Below are positions 24,206-32,894 of a stretch of 36,568 nucleotides of DNA, one piece after another. Under the pieces are notes generated by a model. That model saw only the letters and a program-made list of their open reading frames with translations, did not search any database and was not told the origin of the DNA. Both the position numbers and the translations under genes were made by a program. The first letter of the stretch is position 1. Each line of letters opens with the position of its first letter. This DNA is from Clostridia bacterium (GTDB taxonomy: Bacteria > Bacillota > Clostridia > Oscillospirales > QAMX01), in contig JAFYLV010000157.1 of NCBI GenBank assembly GCA_017556885.1, positions 1-36,568 on the forward strand, given 5' to 3'.

Positions 24206-25264
24206 ATGAAAAAAGGTTACTTAGTACTGGCAGACGGCACCGTTTACGAAGGCATCCGCTTCGGTGCGGACGCTTCCGCCGCGGGCGAGCTGGTCTTCAC
24301 CACTGCCGTTGTCGGTTACGGTGAAACCCTCACTGATCCCGCGTATTTTGGCCAGATCGTTCTGCAAACCTATCCCATGATCGGAAACTACGGCATCATT
24401 GAGGAGGATCTCACCGCAAAGCCCGCTCTTTCCGCGTACATCGTCCGGGAATACTGCGAAACCCCTTCCAACTTCCGCTGCGATATCACCATTGACGAAT
24501 ATCTCCGCCGCGAAGGTATCCCCGGTCTCGCCGGCATCGATACCCGCGCCGTTACCCGTCACATCCGCGAAGCCGGTGTTATGAACGCCATGCTCTGCGA
24601 TGAAGTTCCTGCCGATCTCTCTTCTCTCGCCGCGAAGGATTACGCCGCCGGCGGAGTGGAGAAGCTCACCTGCAAGGCAGCTTCCGAGATCCCTGCAGAG
24701 GGTGAGGAGATCGCCCACGCCGCGGTCCTCGATCTCGGCGCGGCGGATGCCGTCATCGCTCAGCTCACCGCCAAGGGCGTGCGCGTCACCCGCTTCCCCG
24801 CCTTCTCCTCTGCCGAGGAGATCCTCGCGGCAAAGCCCGACGGTCTGGTGCTCTCCGCCGGCCCGGGTGATCCCGCCGCGCTGGAGCTTCCCGCCCTGAA
24901 GGATCTCATCTACCGGCTGCCCATCTTCGGCGTGGGGCTTGGCCATCAGGTGCTTGCCATCGCCTTCGGCGGCAAGACCTTTAAGCTCAAGTACGGTCAC
25001 CGCGGCGGAAACCAGCCCGTGACCGAGGTGGGCGGCAACACCCACATCACCGCCCAGAATCACGGCTACGCTGTGGATGCCGAAAGCCTTTCCGGCATCG
25101 CCAACGTGATCTTTACCAACGCAAACGACGGCACCTGCGAGGGTCTGGAATATCCCAACCACCGCGCCTTCTCCCTGCAGTTTGCACCGGAGACCTGCCG
25201 CGTTCCCCGCGATCTCACAAATCTTTACGACCGCTTTATCAACGAAATGAAGGGAGTCCGCTAA
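24206..25264 (+). CDS. carA: Carbamoyl-phosphate synthase small subunit, glutaminase active site lost
   Basis: CarA normally hydrolyses glutamine and channels ammonia to CarB. The protein is 352 residues from the ATG at 24206 (SD GGAGG); fold segments such as TYPMIGNYGI, GLAGIDTRAVTRHIREAG and ITAQNHGYAVD are intact. The class I amidotransferase active site is not: the nucleophile motif G-I/V-C-LGHQ reads GVGLGHQ (Gly244, codon 24935-24937), the catalytic His motif FHPE reads FAPE (Ala327, codon 25184-25186; Glu329 kept), and the TDPSY serine (E. coli Ser47) is Ala46. The changes are in otherwise intact sequence, so this looks like evolved loss, not sequencing error. The subunit may remain as a structural partner for ammonia-dependent CarB. 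It overlaps carB by 1 base (TAATG). Confidence 0.93.
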   Translation: MKKGYLVLADGTVYEGIRFGADASAAGELVFTTAVVGYGETLTDPAYFGQIVLQTYPMIGNYGIIEEDLTAKPALSAYIVREYCETPSNFRCDITIDEYLRREGIPGLAGIDTRAVTRHIREAGVMNAMLCDEVPADLSSLAAKDYAAGGVEKLTCKAASEIPAEGEEIAHAAVLDLGAADAVIAQLTAKGVRVTRFPAFSSAEEILAAKPDGLVLSAGPGDPAALELPALKDLIYRLPIFGVGLGHQVLAIAFGGKTFKLKYGHRGGNQPVTEVGGNTHITAQNHGYAVDAESLSGIANVIFTNANDGTCEGLEYPNHRAFSLQFAPETCRVPRDLTNLYDRFINEMKGVR

Positions 25265-28200
25265 TGCCTCTGCAGAAAAACATCCGTAAAGTCCTCGTCA
25301 TCGGTTCCGGCCCCATCGTCATCGGCCAGGCTGCAGAGTTTGACTATGCCGGCACCCAGGCCTGCGCCATTCTGAAAAAAGAAGGCCTCAACGTCGTTCT
25401 CGTCAACTCCACCCCCGCCACCATCATGACCGACTCGGCCTGTGCCTACGAGATCTATCTCGAGCCCCTCACCGAGACCACCCTCAAGCGTATTATCGAA
25501 AAAGAAAAACCCGACAGCATCCTTGCCGGCCTCGGCGGTCAGACCGGTCTGACCCTCGCCATGAAGCTGGACAAGGAGGGCTATCTGGACCGCATGGGCG
25601 TCAAGCTTCTCGGCACCAACGCCGAGGCTATTGACCGTGCCGAGGACCGCCAGCTCTTTAAGGACACCATGGAGTCCATCGACCAGCCCTGCATCCCCTC
25701 CGATATTGCCAACGATCTGCCCACCGCGCTGGAGATCGCCGCCCGCATCGGCTACCCCGTCATCGTCCGTCCCGCCTTCACCCTCGGCGGCTCCGGCGGC
25801 GGTGTTGCCTATAGCGAGGAAGAGATGCGTGTCATCGCCCAGACGGGTCTTGACCGCTCCCCCATCACTCAGATCCTTGTCGAGAAGTACATTTTCGGCT
25901 GGAAAGAGGTCGAGTTTGAGACCATGCGCGACAGCGCGGGCAATGCCATCGCCGTCTGCAGCATGGAGAACGTGGATGCCGTCGGCGTTCACACCGGCGA
26001 CAGCGTCGTCGTCGCCCCGGCGCTCACCCTCTCCCCCAAGGAGTACGAGATGCTCCGCGCCGCCTCTCTGAAGATCATTGATGCCCTCGGCATCGTCGGC
26101 GGCTGCAACTGCCAGTTCGCCCTCAATCCCGAGAGCTTTGAGTATGCCGTCATCGAGGTCAACCCCCGCGTTTCCCGCTCCTCCGCCCTGGCAAGTAAGG
26201 CCACCGGCTACCCCATTGCGAAGATCACCACCAAGGTCGCTCTCGGCTACACCCTGCCCGAGATCAAGAACGATATCACCGGTGTCACCTGTGCCTGCTT
26301 TGAGCCCAGCGTTGACTACGTGGTCGTCAAGTTCCCCAAGTGGCCCTTTGACAAGTTTGCCGGCGCAAGCCGTAACCTCGGCACCCAGATGAAGGCCACC
26401 GGTGAGGTCATGTCCATCGCCTCCACCTTCGAGGCTGCTCTCATGAAGGCCGTGCGCGGCTGTGAGATCTCTCTGGACACCCTCAATGCCGCCCCCCTCT
26501 CGGACAAGCCCCTTACCGAGCGCCTTGCCGAGCTCAACGACCGCCGTCTCTTCACCGTCTTTGAGGCGCTGAAGGCCGGTATGTCCATCGACGAGATCCA
26601 CCGCATTACCGCCATCGACGAGTGGTTCCTCTGCAAGATGAAGAACCTCGCCGATTTCGAGGCTCGCATCGCCGGCGGTCTTTCCGACGAGGATTACAAG
26701 CTCGGAAAGAAGCTCGGCTATCCCGATGCCGCCCTTTCCCGCATCTCCGGCCGCAAGGATCTGCCCCATATCCCCTGCGTGTACAAGATGGTCGACACCT
26801 GCGCTGCGGAATTTGATGCCCAGACCCCCTATTTCTACGCCACCTACGATGAGGAATGTGAGGCCGAGCGTTTTGCCGCCTCTCCCAAGCCCCGTATCCT
26901 GGTGCTTGGCTCCGGCCCCATCCGTATCGGACAGGGTATCGAGTTTGACTACTCCTCCGTCCACTGCGTTTGGGCGCTGAAGAAGCTCGGCTATGACGTT
27001 GTTATCGTCAACAACAACCCCGAGACCGTTTCAACCGACTATGACACCTCCGACCGCCTCTACTTCGAGCCGCTGACCAGCGAGGATGTCATGAACATCA
27101 TCGAAAAAGAGCATCCCGAGGGCGTTGTTGTGGCCTTTGGCGGCCAGACCGCCATCAAGCTCACCCAGTTCCTCGACCGCAGCGGCATCCGCATCTTCGG
27201 CACCTCCGCCGAAAGCATCGACGTTGCCGAGGACCGCGAGCGCTTTGATGCGCTGCTGGAGCAGTTCAACATCCGCCGTCCTCAGGGCTGCGGCGTTCTC
27301 ACTATGGACGAGGCCCTCGCCGCGGCCAACCGCCTCGGCTATCCCGTGCTGCTCCGTCCCTCCTACGTCATCGGCGGTCAGAACATGACCATCGCCCGCT
27401 CCGATGAGGATGTGCGCGTCTATATGACCCGTATCCTCGCCGGAAAGATCGAGAACCCCGTGCTGGTCGACAAGTACATGATGGGCACCGAGCTGGAGGT
27501 GGACGTCATCTCCGACGGAAAGGACGTTCTCATCCCCGGTGTCATGGAGCACGTGGAGCGCGCCGGCGTCCACAGCGGTGACTCCATCGCCGTCTATCCT
27601 CCCTACAACATCAACGATAAGATGCTGGAAAAGGTAGTGGATTACTCCACCCGCCTCGCCCTCGCCATGGGCACCCGCGGCCTGGTCAACATCCAGTACC
27701 TCATCTATCACAACGAGCTCTACGTCATCGAGGTCAACCCCCGCGCCTCCCGTACCGTGCCTTACATCAGCAAGGTCACCGGCATCCCCATGGTCGACCT
27801 CGCCGCCCGCGTCATGGTCGGTCAGACCCTCGCAGAGCAGGGCTACGGCACCGGCCTGTACCGCACGCCGCCCTACTACACCGTTAAGGTCCCCGTCTTC
27901 TCCTTTGAGAAGCTGCTGGATGCCAACTCCCGCCTCGGCCCGGAGATGAAGTCCACCGGTGAGGTGCTCGGTATCGGTAAGAACCTCAACGAGGCTCTCT
28001 TCAAGGGTCTCACCGCCGCCGGCAATATCGTTACCACCGCCCAGGCCGCCGACTGCGGCGTCTTCATCTGCGTTGACACCCACGACAGCTACGAGATCGT
28101 CGGCATCGCAAAGAAGTTCTCCGACCTCGGCATGACCCTTTACGTCACTCCCGAGACCAACCGCGCCATCGAAGGCCTCGGCATCGAGACTACCGTCGTT

Positions 28201-29292
28201 CCTGCCCCGCAGGACGATCCCACCGTCTACAATCTCATCGACGAGGGTAAGATCAGCTACATCATCTACACCGGTGCCATCCATGATACCGGCGCGGACG
28301 ACTACATTGAGCTGCACCGCCGCGCGATGCTGCACTCCATCGTCTGCCTGACCTCCCTTGACACTGCAAACGCCCTGGCCGACATCGTCGCAAGCCGCTT
28401 CAACGAGCTCAACACCGAGCTTGTGGACATCAACCACCTGCGCCGTTCCCGTCAGACCCTCGCCTTCTCCAAGATGCAGGGCTCCGGTGACGACTACATC
28501 TTCATCGACAACCGCGACCAGCGCATCACCTGCCCGGAATCCCTCTGCGTCAACCTCTGCCGTCCCCACACCGGTGTCGGTGCCGACGGTATCGCCCTCA
28601 TCGAGAATTCCGACGTGGCCGACTGCCGCATGCGCATCTTCAACACCGACGGCAGCGAGGGCCGCATGGCGGGCAACTGCATCCGCTGCGTGGGCAAGTA
28701 TGTCTACGATAAGGGCATCGTCCGCAAGGAGACCATCACCGTTGAGACCGCGAGCGGCGTGCGTGAGCTGAAGCTCTATACCCGCAACGGTAAGGTCAAC
28801 TACGTTACCGTCTGCATGGGCAAGGCCGATCTCTCCGCCGCAAGCCTGCCCACCACCCTGCCCGGTGACAAGCTCATCGATACCCCCGTCACCGTCGGCG
28901 GCAAGGAATACCGCATCACCTGCGTCTCCGTTGGCAATCCCCACTGCGTCATCTTCTGTGACAACGTGGACCGCGCGGACGTTGCCGGTGTCGGCCCCCT
29001 CTTTGAGAGCGCGCCCTTCTTCCCCGAGCGCATCAACACCGAGTTTATCCGCGTCGTCAACCCGCGCACCATCAAGATGCGCGTCTACGAGCGCGGCAAC
29101 GGCGAAACCCCTGCCTGCGGCACCGGCGCTTGTGCCGCGGTCGTCGCCGCCGTGGAAAACGGCTTCTGCAAGAAGGGCGAGGATATCACCGTCAAGCTGA
29201 CCGGCGGCGACCTGCTGGTCAACTACTCCGACGAGGGCGTCTTCCTCTCCGGCAATGCAAAGCTCGTCTTCGAGGGCTATACCGAGTATTGA
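25264..29292 (+). CDS. carB: Carbamoyl-phosphate synthase large subunit fused to a diaminopimelate epimerase (CarB-DapF)
   Basis: 1342 residues; a normal CarB has about 1070. The first ATP-grasp half begins GSGPIVIGQAAEFDYAG (about residue 14), the second GSGPIRIGQGIEFDYSS (about 550), and an MGS-like allosteric domain spans about 930-1055. After a short basic linker (RRSRQ, 1060-1064), a complete DapF domain follows in the same frame (about 1065-1342). CarB makes carbamoyl phosphate from bicarbonate, ammonia and two ATP. With the partner CarA lacking glutaminase residues, ammonia probably comes from solution. The start overlaps the carA stop, and a strong terminator follows. No stop, frameshift or unusual composition is seen at the joint, so this reads as a true gene fusion. 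Confidence 0.95.
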   Translation: MPLQKNIRKVLVIGSGPIVIGQAAEFDYAGTQACAILKKEGLNVVLVNSTPATIMTDSACAYEIYLEPLTETTLKRIIEKEKPDSILAGLGGQTGLTLAMKLDKEGYLDRMGVKLLGTNAEAIDRAEDRQLFKDTMESIDQPCIPSDIANDLPTALEIAARIGYPVIVRPAFTLGGSGGGVAYSEEEMRVIAQTGLDRSPITQILVEKYIFGWKEVEFETMRDSAGNAIAVCSMENVDAVGVHTGDSVVVAPALTLSPKEYEMLRAASLKIIDALGIVGGCNCQFALNPESFEYAVIEVNPRVSRSSALASKATGYPIAKITTKVALGYTLPEIKNDITGVTCACFEPSVDYVVVKFPKWPFDKFAGASRNLGTQMKATGEVMSIASTFEAALMKAVRGCEISLDTLNAAPLSDKPLTERLAELNDRRLFTVFEALKAGMSIDEIHRITAIDEWFLCKMKNLADFEARIAGGLSDEDYKLGKKLGYPDAALSRISGRKDLPHIPCVYKMVDTCAAEFDAQTPYFYATYDEECEAERFAASPKPRILVLGSGPIRIGQGIEFDYSSVHCVWALKKLGYDVVIVNNNPETVSTDYDTSDRLYFEPLTSEDVMNIIEKEHPEGVVVAFGGQTAIKLTQFLDRSGIRIFGTSAESIDVAEDRERFDALLEQFNIRRPQGCGVLTMDEALAAANRLGYPVLLRPSYVIGGQNMTIARSDEDVRVYMTRILAGKIENPVLVDKYMMGTELEVDVISDGKDVLIPGVMEHVERAGVHSGDSIAVYPPYNINDKMLEKVVDYSTRLALAMGTRGLVNIQYLIYHNELYVIEVNPRASRTVPYISKVTGIPMVDLAARVMVGQTLAEQGYGTGLYRTPPYYTVKVPVFSFEKLLDANSRLGPEMKSTGEVLGIGKNLNEALFKGLTAAGNIVTTAQAADCGVFICVDTHDSYEIVGIAKKFSDLGMTLYVTPETNRAIEGLGIETTVVPAPQDDPTVYNLIDEGKISYIIYTGAIHDTGADDYIELHRRAMLHSIVCLTSLDTANALADIVASRFNELNTELVDINHLRRSRQTLAFSKMQGSGDDYIFIDNRDQRITCPESLCVNLCRPHTGVGADGIALIENSDVADCRMRIFNTDGSEGRMAGNCIRCVGKYVYDKGIVRKETITVETASGVRELKLYTRNGKVNYVTVCMGKADLSAASLPTTLPGDKLIDTPVTVGGKEYRITCVSVGNPHCVIFCDNVDRADVAGVGPLFESAPFFPERINTEFIRVVNPRTIKMRVYERGNGETPACGTGACAAVVAAVENGFCKKGEDITVKLTGGDLLVNYSDEGVFLSGNAKLVFEGYTEY
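28456..29292 (+). other. dapF: DapF (diaminopimelate epimerase) domain at the C terminus of CarB
   Basis: About 278 residues, the size of a whole DapF, which interconverts LL- and meso-diaminopimelate for lysine and peptidoglycan. Motifs in order: FSKMQGSGDDYIF (usual GxGND, Asn replaced by Asp1076), HTGVGADGIALIE, RIFNTDGSEGRMAGNCIRC, VSVGNPHCVIF, INTEFIRV, and ERGNGETPACGTGAC. The second catalytic Cys (Cys1285, PACGTG) is kept. At the first, where MCGN is expected, Ala1136 is found, with Cys1139 three residues later. Activity is therefore uncertain. No separate start codon with an SD is evident at the domain boundary, although an in-frame ATG lies at 28474. Confidence 0.88.
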
Positions 29293-29310
29293 TCCGAAGG
29301 AAAATCATCC

Positions 29311-29343
29311 AAAAAGCCGGTGAAGTGATTCACCGGCTTTTTT
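29311..29343 (+). terminator. Terminator of the arginine operon
   Basis: AAAAAGCCGGTGAA (29311-29324) pairs perfectly with TTCACCGGCTTTTT (29329-29342) around a GTGA loop, with a U run at the 3' side. It starts 18 bases after the carB-dapF stop. Confidence 0.96.
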
Positions 29344-29368
29344 GTGTACTTATTTGTATAGTTTGCTA

Positions 29369-29397
29369 TGTACAAACGGGAACTTTTCTGCTAAAAT
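29369..29397 (+). promoter_or_regulatory. Candidate uxaC promoter
   Basis: TGTACA (29369-29374) and TAAAAT (29392-29397) are 17 bases apart. A TATAAT at 29417-29422 is an alternative -10 without a good -35. The region is AT-rich and lies between the arginine operon terminator and uxaC. Confidence 0.5.
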
Positions 29398-29455
29398 TAA
29401 TATGGTGTTCTATGTATATAATAATTTGATAGATTTTTGAAAGGCGGACAGGAAC

Positions 29456-30853
29456 ATGCAGAAATTTATGGATGCAGATTTTCTTCTCACCACCGATGAG
29501 GCCCGCAGCCTCTATCATGATTTTGCAGAAAAGCTTCCTATCATTGATTACCACTGCCATCTTAACCCCCGCGAGATCGCGGAGGATCACCGCTTCCGCT
29601 CCATCACCGAAGCATGGCTCGGCGGCGACCACTACAAGTGGCGCATGATGCGCATCAACGGCGTTGACGAGCGTTATATCACCGGCGATGCCGACGATTA
29701 CGAAAAGTTCCTCGCCTGGGCGGACACCCTGTCCCGCTCCATCGGCAACCCCCTCTACCACTGGACGCATCTGGAGCTGCAGCGCTTCTTCGGCATCGAC
29801 ACCCCCCTCACCCCGGAGACCGCGCCGGAGATCTATGAAAAGTGCAACGAGCTCCTTGCCCGCCCTGATATGAGCGCCCGCGGCCTGATGCTGCGTTCCG
29901 GCGTTGAGCTGGTGTGCACCACCGACGATCCCGCCGACGACCTGCGCTGGCACAAGGCCATCGCCGAGAGCGGCTTTGCCGTCAAGGTCCTGCCCACCTA
30001 CCGCCCCGACCGCGCCATGGATCTCTCCCGCGACGATTTCAAGGACTATCTCAAGGAGCTGGGCCGCGCCGCCGGTGTTCGCATCACCTCTCTCGCCGCC
30101 CTGCTGAAGGCGCTGGAGAAGCGCATGGACTACTTTGCCGAGTGCGGCTGCCGCCTCTCCGACCATGCCTTTGAAAAGTGCCCCGCCATCACCTATTCCG
30201 CCTTCCGCGCCGCCGACGTCTTCGATCGCTGCCTCGCCGGCGAGTCCATCTCCGCAGAGGATATGGAAGGCTATCAGGGCTACATGATCCGCGCCCTCGG
30301 CGCCATGATCGCCGCCCGCGACTGGACCATGCAGCTGCATTTCGGTGCCCTGCGCAACAACAACACCCGTATGTTCGAGGCTCTCGGCCGCGACACCGGT
30401 TACGACGTTATGGCCGATCATCCCCTCGCCTGCGCCCTTGCACGCCTGCTGGATGATCTATCCTCCAACGGCGCCCTGCCCCGCACCATCGTCTACACCC
30501 TCAACCCCAAGGACAACTATCCCATCGGCGCCCTTACCGGCACCTTTGCCGACGGCTCCGCAGCCGGCAAGGTCCAGTTTGGTTCTGCCTGGTGGTTTGC
30601 CGATCATCTGGACGGTATGCGCCGTCAGATGACCGATCTTGCGAGCCTCGGTATGCTCTCCCGCTTCGTCGGCATGCTCACCGACTCCCGCTCCTTCCTC
30701 TCCTATCCCCGTCATGAGTATTTCCGCCGCATCGTCTGCGAGTTGGTTGGCGGTTACGTCGCCCGCGGCGAGTATCCCAACGACCGCAAGATGCTGGAAA
30801 CCATCGTCTGCGGCATCTGCCACGACAACGCAGCTTCCTACTTCAAGTTCTGA
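29456..30853 (+). CDS. uxaC: Glucuronate isomerase
   Basis: UxaC converts glucuronate to fructuronate and galacturonate to tagaturonate, the entry step of hexuronate breakdown. The protein has 465 residues, the normal length. Amidohydrolase-like motifs include IIDYHCHLNPREIAED near residue 30, VCTTDDPADDLRWH, MQLHFGALRNNN and the C-terminal RRIVCELVGGYVARGEYP. A purine-rich GGCGG/AGG stretch precedes the ATG. The usual partners uxaA, uxaB, kdgK and kdgA are not in the window, so the pathway must be completed elsewhere. A weak hairpin separates it from the VanW gene. Confidence 0.95.
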   Translation: MQKFMDADFLLTTDEARSLYHDFAEKLPIIDYHCHLNPREIAEDHRFRSITEAWLGGDHYKWRMMRINGVDERYITGDADDYEKFLAWADTLSRSIGNPLYHWTHLELQRFFGIDTPLTPETAPEIYEKCNELLARPDMSARGLMLRSGVELVCTTDDPADDLRWHKAIAESGFAVKVLPTYRPDRAMDLSRDDFKDYLKELGRAAGVRITSLAALLKALEKRMDYFAECGCRLSDHAFEKCPAITYSAFRAADVFDRCLAGESISAEDMEGYQGYMIRALGAMIAARDWTMQLHFGALRNNNTRMFEALGRDTGYDVMADHPLACALARLLDDLSSNGALPRTIVYTLNPKDNYPIGALTGTFADGSAAGKVQFGSAWWFADHLDGMRRQMTDLASLGMLSRFVGMLTDSRSFLSYPRHEYFRRIVCELVGGYVARGEYPNDRKMLETIVCGICHDNAASYFKF

Positions 30854-30862
30854 TCATTTTCC

Positions 30863-30881
30863 GCCCGAATCCCGGGCTTTT
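30863..30881 (+). terminator. Weak terminator after uxaC
   Basis: GCCCG (30863-30867) pairs with CGGGC (30873-30877), followed by TTTT. The stem is only 5 bp, so part of the transcription may continue into the VanW gene, whose SD (AAGGAG) follows directly. Confidence 0.4.
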
Positions 30882-30898
30882 AAGGAGAATTCTGACCC

Positions 30899-32860
30899 AT
30901 GTCTGACATTGAAAAGACCCCCGACACCGCCCCGGAGGAACTTCTGAACTCTATCCGATCCATTGCGGATGAGACCACTGCCGAGGCTATCCACGAGGCC
31001 ATTGCGGAATCCCCCGAGCAGGTGGAAGCCCCTCCCGCCATTGCTGTTTCCGCCGAAAGCACCCCGGAGCCCGTGTCCGCTGAAGAAACAGCAGAGGAAG
31101 CACCGACGGATCCCTCCGTTCCCACAGATAAGCCGGCACGTTCCCGCAAACCGCTGTGGATCACCCTTGCGGCGATCTGCGGCGCGGTTGTGCTGCTTTT
31201 CTGTGCACTTCTTTGGCTTGTTTACGTCAAAAAGAGCGTTTATCCCGGCGTCAGTGTCATGGGAAACAGTTTCTCCGGCCTTAACGCCGCAGAGATCCGC
31301 GTGCGTTTAAATGAGCTTAACGATGTCACATTCAAGGACAAGAGCATCACCGTATCCTTCCGCGGCGAGACCCTTTCCGTCTCCACCGAGGAACTCGGCA
31401 TGCACTATGATACAACGGATGTGACCGATAAGCTTCTCGCCTACGGCCGCGAAGGCTCCTTCTTTGCCCGCATCAAGGCCATTTTCTCCGCCTGGTGCAA
31501 CGGCTATAACGTGGATCTCTCCTCTGCCTACGCAACAGAGCTTCTTTCCGCCCGTCTCGGCGGTTTTGCAGATCAGGTCTACGTTCCCGTCCGCGAGTTT
31601 TCCCACACTGTCTCCGGAGACAGCGTGACCGTCCTTGCGGGCATACCCGGCTATGCGCTGGATGTGGATGCCGCTCTTGCCGAAATTAGCCGCCGCATCA
31701 ACGCCGGCGATTTCTCTCCGCTGGAGCTGCAGCCCGTGGTCACAGAGCCTGCCGCAATCAATGTGGAGACCCTCTATACCGCCGTGTATGTTGCCCCTGT
31801 CAACGCCCGCGTCAACGCCACCTCTCCCACTGCCTATACCGTTGTCGCACACAAAAACGGCCGCGATTTTGACAAGGCTGCCGCGGAGAAGGCCCTTGCC
31901 GGACTCGGCTACGGTGAGCATCTTGCCCTTCCCCTGCGGGTAATGGAGGCTAAGGTCAAATATGAGGATCTCGCCGGCCGCGAGTTCTTCACCGATATTC
32001 TCGGCACCACCTCCTCCACCTTCAATGTCCGTGAGGTCAACCGCACTGTAAACGTCACCCTTGCCGCGAAACACTGCAACGGCATCGTGCTTATGCCCGG
32101 TGACGAATTCTCCTTCAACGGCTCCGTCGGTCCCCGTACCGCCGCCCGCGGTTTCAAATCTGCCGCTATTTTTGCCGGCGGCGAGGTTGTGGACGGCCTC
32201 GGCGGCGGTATCTGTCAGGTGTCTTCCATGATCTATATGTCCGTCCTGAAGGCGGAGCTTGCCATCGTCAACCGCCGTCCTCACCGCTTTATCGTGGATT
32301 ATACTCCCATCGGCCAGGACGCCACGGTGGTTTACGGCTCCATTGACTTCAAGTTCAAAAACTCCAATTCCAATCCCGTTTATCTCTCCGCCACCATTTC
32401 CGGCAGCACGCTGACCGTCACCCTGTACGGCACCTCCGCATATACCGGAGAAGGTGAGCGCACCGTGACCCTGGAGACCAAGATCAACTCCACCACCGCC
32501 TACACCACCAAATATACCACCGATAATTCCCTTGCTCCCGGTGCCAGCAAGGTCACCCAGAAGGGAAAGAACGGTTACACCTGTGAGGTCTGGCGCGTAG
32601 TCCGTATTGACGGTGCCGAGGTTTCCCGCGAGAAGGTCAACAATTCCTCCTATTCTCCCTGTACCAAGCAGGTCAAGCAGGGCCCCACTCCCACAGCGGC
32701 TCCGGAAGCCCCCGGTCTGACTGTCATACCGCATCCTACGGCCACCCCGACCCCCACCGCGACCGCAGCACCCACGCAGACGCCCGTTCCCTCGCCCACG
32801 ACGGAGCCGATGCCGACGCCCGAGCCCACCCCTGAGGTGACCGCCGCCCCTGCTGCCTGA
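30899..32860 (+). CDS. VanW-family cell-wall protein with G5-like domain and Pro/Thr-rich tail
   Basis: 653 residues. The acidic cytoplasmic N terminus (1-80) is rich in Glu, Ala and Pro. One membrane span lies at about 86-110, and the rest should be outside the cell. It contains about two peptidoglycan-binding-4-type repeats (VYPGVSVMGNSFSGLNAAEI region from about 113; second unit before 365), then the VanW domain (about 370-500) with GDEFSFNGSVGPRTAARGFK and GGGICQVSSMIY, then a G5-like domain (about 505-590; YTTDNSLAPGASKVTQKGKNGY), and a Thr/Pro tail (about 595-653). VanW proteins occur in some vancomycin-resistance clusters, but their role is unknown and most copies, like this one, stand outside such clusters. 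There is no LPxTG. Confidence 0.9.
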   Translation: MSDIEKTPDTAPEELLNSIRSIADETTAEAIHEAIAESPEQVEAPPAIAVSAESTPEPVSAEETAEEAPTDPSVPTDKPARSRKPLWITLAAICGAVVLLFCALLWLVYVKKSVYPGVSVMGNSFSGLNAAEIRVRLNELNDVTFKDKSITVSFRGETLSVSTEELGMHYDTTDVTDKLLAYGREGSFFARIKAIFSAWCNGYNVDLSSAYATELLSARLGGFADQVYVPVREFSHTVSGDSVTVLAGIPGYALDVDAALAEISRRINAGDFSPLELQPVVTEPAAINVETLYTAVYVAPVNARVNATSPTAYTVVAHKNGRDFDKAAAEKALAGLGYGEHLALPLRVMEAKVKYEDLAGREFFTDILGTTSSTFNVREVNRTVNVTLAAKHCNGIVLMPGDEFSFNGSVGPRTAARGFKSAAIFAGGEVVDGLGGGICQVSSMIYMSVLKAELAIVNRRPHRFIVDYTPIGQDATVVYGSIDFKFKNSNSNPVYLSATISGSTLTVTLYGTSAYTGEGERTVTLETKINSTTAYTTKYTTDNSLAPGASKVTQKGKNGYTCEVWRVVRIDGAEVSREKVNNSSYSPCTKQVKQGPTPTAAPEAPGLTVIPHPTATPTPTATAAPTQTPVPSPTTEPMPTPEPTPEVTAAPAA

Positions 32861-32894
32861 TGCCCCTCGCGCACTCTGAAAGGAGCCTGTATCT

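Noticed and set aside
30899..32860. VanW gene as a vancomycin-resistance determinant
   Set aside because: No vanA/B-type ligase, vanH, vanX, vanY or vanRS genes are nearby. VanW-domain proteins are common in Clostridia outside resistance clusters.
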